The translations under genes were made by a program, and so were the position numbers. Under the pieces are notes generated by a model, which worked only from the letters and a program-made list of their open reading frames with translations, was not told the DNA's origin and ran no database searches. Shown here piece after piece: positions 13,279 to 17,034 of a stretch of 17,034 bases of DNA (its first letter is position 1; every line of letters begins with the position of its first letter). Source of the DNA: Acidifodinimicrobium sp049967035. GTDB lineage: Archaea > Nanobdellota > Nanobdellia > Parvarchaeales > Parvarchaeaceae. Location: positions 1 to 17,034 of the forward strand of contig JBMFTM010000011.1 in assembly GCA_049967035.1 (NCBI GenBank). Reading direction: 5' to 3'.

Positions 13279-15063
13279 ATGGAAATAAATTGTGGGAGCC
13301 TATCCAGCGGAAAATATGACGGACAAAAAGTAAGCATAAATGGTTGGTGTAGGTATGTGAGAGTCCATAAAGACAAGGCATTCATAGATTTAGCAGACAG
13401 ATACGGTATAACTCAGATCATATTTGAAAATAATTTATTAGAGCAGGCCAGACAATTAGGAAGGGAATTTGTAATAAGAGTAGACGGCAAAGTTAGAAAA
13501 AGAAGTAAAAAAGATATAAACCCAGATATGCCAACCGGGAAATTTGAGATATTAGCAGAATCATTGAAGGTAATAAATAAATCTAAGATACCTCCATTTG
13601 AGATCATAGAAGAGAAAGATGCATTCTTACCTGATGAAGAACTAAGATTCAAATATAGGTATCTAGATCTAAGAAGAAGGGAAGCATTGAACAAAATAGA
13701 GTTCAGGGATAAAGTTATAAAATCTATCCGAAAATTCTTCTGGGACAATGATTTCTTAGAACTTGAAACACCCCTTCTCATCAAGGACACGTATGATGCT
13801 AGTGGCTCTAGAACATTTATAGTACCTTCAAGGATACACAAAGGCGAGTTCTATGGGCTCCCACAATCCCCACAGATTTACAAACAGCTTTCAATGATAT
13901 CCGGTTTGGACAAATATTTCCAGATAGCCAGAGTATTCAGAGATGAAGACCCAAGAGAAGACAGACAGCCGGAGTTCACTCAACTAGACTTGGAAACCTC
14001 TTTCAAGGACGAACATTACATCCAAACCCTCATAGAAAACATGGTTAAGAGAGTCTTCTCAGAGGTGCTGCACAAAGATGTGAAAACTCCCTTTAAGCAC
14101 TTAGATTACAAAGAAGCAATTAAACTATACGGTAACGATAAACCTGATCTTAGATTTGATAATAAGATAGTTGACATAACTGAGGAGATGCTAAAGACCG
14201 ATTACAATATAGTCAAAAATATAATTAAAAGTGGTGGAAAGGCAATAGCTATAAATTTTGAAGCTAAATTTGGTACAAAACAGTCAAAGATAAACAAAGA
14301 TTTCATGTCAGAGATGGTCGAGAAGGCAAAGACATTCGGCCTTGGTGGGCTAACATGGTTATTCGTGGAGGGTAAAAAACTCAGATCTGATCCAGAAAAG
14401 ATAGCTCAATCTATGAGTGGACAAAACTCTGAAATAATCAAGAAATTAAACAGCAAAGAGGGTGATGTAATAATAATATGTACAGATGCATCTGAAAGCT
14501 TGTTATTGGCTGCTGTGTCGAAGCTTAGACGCATAATGGGGATTAGAATTGGCAATTTTAAGGAGGAATACTCCTTTCTTTGGGTTGATAAATTCCCTGT
14601 TTTTGAGAGAGATGAAGTCACCAACAAGCTGGTACCGGTCCATAATCCTTTCGTTATGCCAACCGAGGATACAATTAAATATATAGACTCTAAACCTGAA
14701 GACATGCTAGGGAAGAGATACGACCTGGTGCTAAATGGAATAGAGGTTGGAGGGGGATCAATAAGGATACATGACCCAGAGATACAGAGAAAAATCTTAA
14801 AAATAATGGGGCTTGCTGACAAGGAAATAGAGGACTCATTGGGCTTCTTAATCGAGGCTTTATCTTATGGGGCACCGATTCACGGCGGGATTGCGCTTGG
14901 TTTAGATAGATTCGTGGCAACACTTGCTAAGGAGGACGATATAAGAGAATTCATATTATTCCCGAAAAATAGAAAATTTGAATCGTTCATAGATGGTTCC
15001 CCCACGCCTGTATCAGAGAAAAGACTAAAGGAAGACTACGACTTGAAAATAGACAGAACTTAA
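13279..15063 (+). CDS. aspS: Aspartyl-tRNA synthetase, bacterial type with GAD insertion
   Basis: This class II synthetase charges tRNA(Asp), and if non-discriminating also tRNA(Asn), with aspartate. Domains: an OB-fold anticodon-binding region (1-105), the catalytic core with YRYLDLRR (127-133), LPQSPQIYKQL (194-204), motif 2 FRDEDPREDRQPEFTQLD (220-237), a GAD-type insertion at about 285-415, then FPVFERDE, NGIEVGGGSIRIH (486-498) and motif 3 GIALGLDRF (537-545). The length of 594 residues and the insertion mark the bacterial type; archaeal AspRS is near 430-440 residues and lacks it. H30 aligns with the His of the non-discriminating Pseudomonas enzyme (Leu in E. coli), while K78 matches the E. 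coli Lys, so specificity is not settled. It is last gene of the gatCAB operon. Confidence 0.94.
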   Translation: MEINCGSLSSGKYDGQKVSINGWCRYVRVHKDKAFIDLADRYGITQIIFENNLLEQARQLGREFVIRVDGKVRKRSKKDINPDMPTGKFEILAESLKVINKSKIPPFEIIEEKDAFLPDEELRFKYRYLDLRRREALNKIEFRDKVIKSIRKFFWDNDFLELETPLLIKDTYDASGSRTFIVPSRIHKGEFYGLPQSPQIYKQLSMISGLDKYFQIARVFRDEDPREDRQPEFTQLDLETSFKDEHYIQTLIENMVKRVFSEVLHKDVKTPFKHLDYKEAIKLYGNDKPDLRFDNKIVDITEEMLKTDYNIVKNIIKSGGKAIAINFEAKFGTKQSKINKDFMSEMVEKAKTFGLGGLTWLFVEGKKLRSDPEKIAQSMSGQNSEIIKKLNSKEGDVIIICTDASESLLLAAVSKLRRIMGIRIGNFKEEYSFLWVDKFPVFERDEVTNKLVPVHNPFVMPTEDTIKYIDSKPEDMLGKRYDLVLNGIEVGGGSIRIHDPEIQRKILKIMGLADKEIEDSLGFLIEALSYGAPIHGGIALGLDRFVATLAKEDDIREFILFPKNRKFESFIDGSPTPVSEKRLKEDYDLKIDRT

Positions 15064-15090
15064 AGAGAATATTTAGAGCAGAGACAATAC

Positions 15091-16128
15091 ATGAAAAAAG
15101 AGACCAACAGGCTTGAAGAAGCGGTAATCAAAATAAAAAATGATTACAATATACCAGGACTAGTCGTAGGGATATTCAAAAGAGGTAAAATTGTTTTTTC
15201 TAAAGCTTACGGAAGCGCAAATGCGGAGCAAAACGTACCAGTCCTTACCTCCACACAATTTAAATTGGGTTCTATAAGCAAATCTTTTACTGCCGCTGCT
15301 ATACTTATGCTCGCGGAGGCGAGAAAATTAAGGCTGAATGACAGCATATCAAAATTTTTTATAGGCGCGCCTAGCACATGGAGTGAAATTACTGTAACAG
15401 ATCTTCTAGCACATAAATCAGGCATAAAAGACTACTTGGATGATGAATTTTCAAAAAAACGCGGGATATTCGATTCGAGACAGGATTTCTCTGAAGCGGA
15501 GATGATAAAGAACTCATATAGATTGCCTTTAGAATTCAGACCTGGGGAGAAGTTTTCATACTCGAATACCAATTACATGCTTCTTGGCTTTATAATACAC
15601 AAGATTACAGATAAATTTTACTACCAGTTTATCAAAGAAAAAATTTTAGAGCCGTTGCGTATGAATTCGGTGACAATATACAAAAGTAATAAAATTGTAT
15701 ATAATAGGTCGAATGGATATGAACTTTCAAATGGAAAAATTGTAAAAGCTAGATTTGTATCGGATACCTTCAAAAACACTGCTGATGGTGCGCTTTATTC
15801 TAACATATTTGACGTGGCGAAATGGGACTCTGAGTTATATGATTGTAAGGTTTTGAATAAATCTATAGTTAGAAATATGTTTGATATACACGCCCCAATA
15901 AAAGGTTCTAGATATGGTTATGGATTTGGTTGGTTCATAAATAACAAAAAAACTGGAAAAATCGTAGAACATACAGGAAGCGGTGAGGGCTTCACGGCTG
16001 TGATCGAGAGGGATTTGGGCAGTAAGATCACTGTCAGTATACTTACAAACTTATACAGAGGAGATTCTGAATGGATTTTAGCCGAAGCAAAAAATATATT
16101 GGAACTTGCGAAAGATTTCTATTATTGA
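15091..16128 (+). CDS. Serine hydrolase of the beta-lactamase / S12 (class C-like) fold
   Basis: The three catalytic elements of this fold are present: S61-I-S-K64 (SxxK) in KLGSISKSF, Y157-S-N159 in FSYSNTNY, and H294-T-G in VEHTGSGEG. The N-terminal IPGLVVGIFKRGKIVFSKAYG and DLLAHKSGI blocks are also typical. Family members include esterases, D-amino-acid peptidases and class C beta-lactamases. The lack of a signal peptide or membrane anchor points to a cytoplasmic esterase or peptidase rather than antibiotic resistance or cell-wall work, which also fits an archaeon without peptidoglycan. The length of 345 residues is normal. It starts 27 bases after aspS with no ribosome binding site visible and is probably read through from that operon. 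Confidence 0.85.
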   Translation: MKKETNRLEEAVIKIKNDYNIPGLVVGIFKRGKIVFSKAYGSANAEQNVPVLTSTQFKLGSISKSFTAAAILMLAEARKLRLNDSISKFFIGAPSTWSEITVTDLLAHKSGIKDYLDDEFSKKRGIFDSRQDFSEAEMIKNSYRLPLEFRPGEKFSYSNTNYMLLGFIIHKITDKFYYQFIKEKILEPLRMNSVTIYKSNKIVYNRSNGYELSNGKIVKARFVSDTFKNTADGALYSNIFDVAKWDSELYDCKVLNKSIVRNMFDIHAPIKGSRYGYGFGWFINNKKTGKIVEHTGSGEGFTAVIERDLGSKITVSILTNLYRGDSEWILAEAKNILELAKDFYY

Positions 16129-16159
16129 ATTAAATATTTATCACCTAAAAGCAAATTCG

Positions 16160-16182
16160 CTAATTTCTGCTATTAGTTGTTT
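16160..16182 (+). terminator. Possible weak terminator after the serine hydrolase gene
   Basis: CTAAT at 16160-16164 and ATTAG at 16172-16176 can form a 5-base stem with a 7-base loop, followed by the T-rich TTGTTTG. The stem is weak and AT-only apart from one pair, so this is a tentative call. The rest of the 105-base gap holds only the TATA box of the next gene. Confidence 0.25.
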
Positions 16183-16201
16183 GTGCATATTGTAATAAAG
16201 C

Positions 16202-16212
16202 TTAAAATATAT
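16202..16212 (+). promoter_or_regulatory. TATA box for the membrane protein gene at the right edge
   Basis: TTAAAATATAT is centred about 27 bases before ATG 16234, the spacing that places transcription start at or next to the ATG and predicts a leaderless mRNA. This supports ATG 16234 over the in-frame ATG at 16216, which is too close to the box. Confidence 0.55.
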
Positions 16213-16233
16213 CGTATGTATTATTATCATGAT

Positions 16234-17034
16234 ATGGATCTGCACAACGGACGGAAAATATTGGCTATTTCACTGTTAATATCATTCATATTGTCAACCG
16301 GCATTTCAAATGCGATAGTTATTCCAACATCTAGCACATCAACTGGAACCTTCTTAAGTTCTCTAAATTTTAATAACCTAAGCGGATCCTCAATATTCGG
16401 TATACCAGCGAATACAGTTTTAGCTGTGATAATAAGCGCATTGATTGCATTCATAATATACGGGGCTTTAAAAGGAACACACCTCTCTAATGGTGCTGGC
16501 GTCATAGGGATGCTCTTCGGGGCTATACTTTTAGTTATATTATACTTGAATCCAAAGTACCTGGCGCTTTTAAGCAGCATCGCTTTTCTATTAGGTTTCA
16601 TCGTGCTTGTATTATCTATATTGGTATTCGCTAGGAAGAAACTTAGCACGCCTGGGAAAGTAGTTGGGATAATTTTAGCGGTTATATTGCTTTACACTTT
16701 ATTCGCCTCAAACCCATATGTCGGTAACTACATAGATAACGTTCTAGGATTTGATCTAAGCGGACTCATGCTGCCTATTCTCTCGTATATGTTCGTAATT
16801 ATTGTAATATATATCGTCTATGCTCTCACCTACAAGAGAGCAAGGTCTTCTCTTTCAAAGCTAGTCTCTGCGATTATCATAATTGTTGTCGCTGTTTCGC
16901 TGTTAATTCCTGGTTTTCTACATTTCCTAGCGCTCTCCGGAATGGTATTTGGTATAATCTTCCTGGCTCTCTTATTACTACTCCTAATAAGATGGCTACT
17001 GTCCCACCGTGAACGCGTAGTTAGAATACCAAAG
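16234..17034 (+). CDS. Multi-pass membrane protein of unknown function, 3' end missing
   Basis: An open frame of 267 codons runs from ATG 16234 without a stop to the last base of the window, so the C-terminus lies outside. I do not recognise the family. The N-terminus looks like a signal peptide or first membrane segment (NGRKILAISLLISFILSTG, then ISNA as a possible cleavage site), followed by a Ser/Thr/Asn-rich external stretch at about 31-55. Hydrophobic helices follow near residues 61-79, 88-105, 109-132, 142-157, 178-199, 210-228 and 231-256, with basic loops (ARKK at 133-136, YKRAR at 200-204). It has its own TATA box. A minus-strand frame opposite it is a shadow. An alternative start is ATG 16216. 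Confidence 0.75.
   Translation, partial: MDLHNGRKILAISLLISFILSTGISNAIVIPTSSTSTGTFLSSLNFNNLSGSSIFGIPANTVLAVIISALIAFIIYGALKGTHLSNGAGVIGMLFGAILLVILYLNPKYLALLSSIAFLLGFIVLVLSILVFARKKLSTPGKVVGIILAVILLYTLFASNPYVGNYIDNVLGFDLSGLMLPILSYMFVIIVIYIVYALTYKRARSSLSKLVSAIIIIVVAVSLLIPGFLHFLALSGMVFGIIFLALLLLLLIRWLLSHRERVVRIPK

Noticed and set aside
13279..15063. Fusion or frameshift in aspS because it is about 150 residues longer than archaeal AspRS
   Set aside because: The extra length lies between motif 2 and motif 3 as one continuous GAD-type insertion, which is the normal bacterial form of the enzyme.
15091..16128. Antibiotic-resistance beta-lactamase
   Set aside because: The SxxK, YSN and HTG motifs are shared by esterases and peptidases of the same fold, there is no signal peptide, and the host appears to be an archaeon.
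16227..16649. Minus-strand open frame of 140 codons near the right edge
   Set aside because: It lies antisense to the unterminated plus-strand membrane protein frame, which has a TATA box, a signal-like N-terminus and regular hydrophobic helices; the minus frame shows no recognisable domain.
1..17034. CRISPR array, insertion sequence or phage attachment site
   Set aside because: No regularly spaced direct repeats, transposase-like or integrase-like frames, or tRNA-associated direct repeats were seen on reading both strands.

Overview
The window is archaeal chromosomal DNA. The first block is 5S rRNA followed by uS13-uS4-uS11-Rpo3, which is the characteristic archaeal S13-operon order, and the AT-rich intergenic DNA carries archaeal TATA-like boxes. 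Ribosome binding sites are GGTGA/GGAGG type and often overlap the previous stop codon. Compact spacing and a free-standing 5S gene suggest a small-genome archaeon (DPANN/Micrarchaeota-like or Thermoplasmata-like); this placement is inference, and no species is claimed.

Layout. (1) 1-2392, + strand: TATA box, 5S rRNA, rpsM, rpsD, rpsK and the RNA polymerase subunit D gene. (2) 2397-4883, - strand: a tight three-gene operon read sulfatase-fold hydrolase, DUF72 protein, YbaK-type aminoacyl-tRNA deacylase. (3) 4884-5215: a gene-free 332-base divergent region with two inverted repeats and TATA-like boxes. (4) 5216-8921, + strand: a four-gene cassette encoding a short adenylate-forming (ANL/PaaK-like) protein, a single-domain KaiC-like ATPase, a V4R-domain protein and a full-length ANL/PaaK-like enzyme. 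(5) 8939-10249, - strand: glutamine synthetase, divergent from (6) 10361-15063, + strand: gatC-gatA-gatB-aspS, which overlap or nearly touch. (7) 15091-16128: a serine hydrolase of the beta-lactamase/S12 fold. (8) 16234 to the right edge: an unterminated multi-pass membrane protein gene.

How the parts fit. GatCAB amidates Asp-tRNA(Asn) (and/or Glu-tRNA(Gln)) using glutamine. The aspS in the same operon can supply the mischarged Asp-tRNA, and the divergent glutamine synthetase makes the amide donor, so 8939-15063 reads as an asparaginyl-tRNA supply locus. The AspRS is of the long bacterial type with a GAD-type insertion, not the short archaeal type, which suggests acquisition from bacteria.

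The best candidate for an undescribed system is the ANL-KaiC-V4R-ANL cassette. It places two acyl/aryl-adenylate-type proteins around a RecA-fold ATPase and a small-molecule-binding V4R protein, as if a carboxylic-acid-activating enzyme were paired with a sensor and an ATP-driven switch. The first ANL protein lacks the C-terminal lid domain and the conserved motif A5 glutamate, so it may be a binding or regulatory partner of the second.
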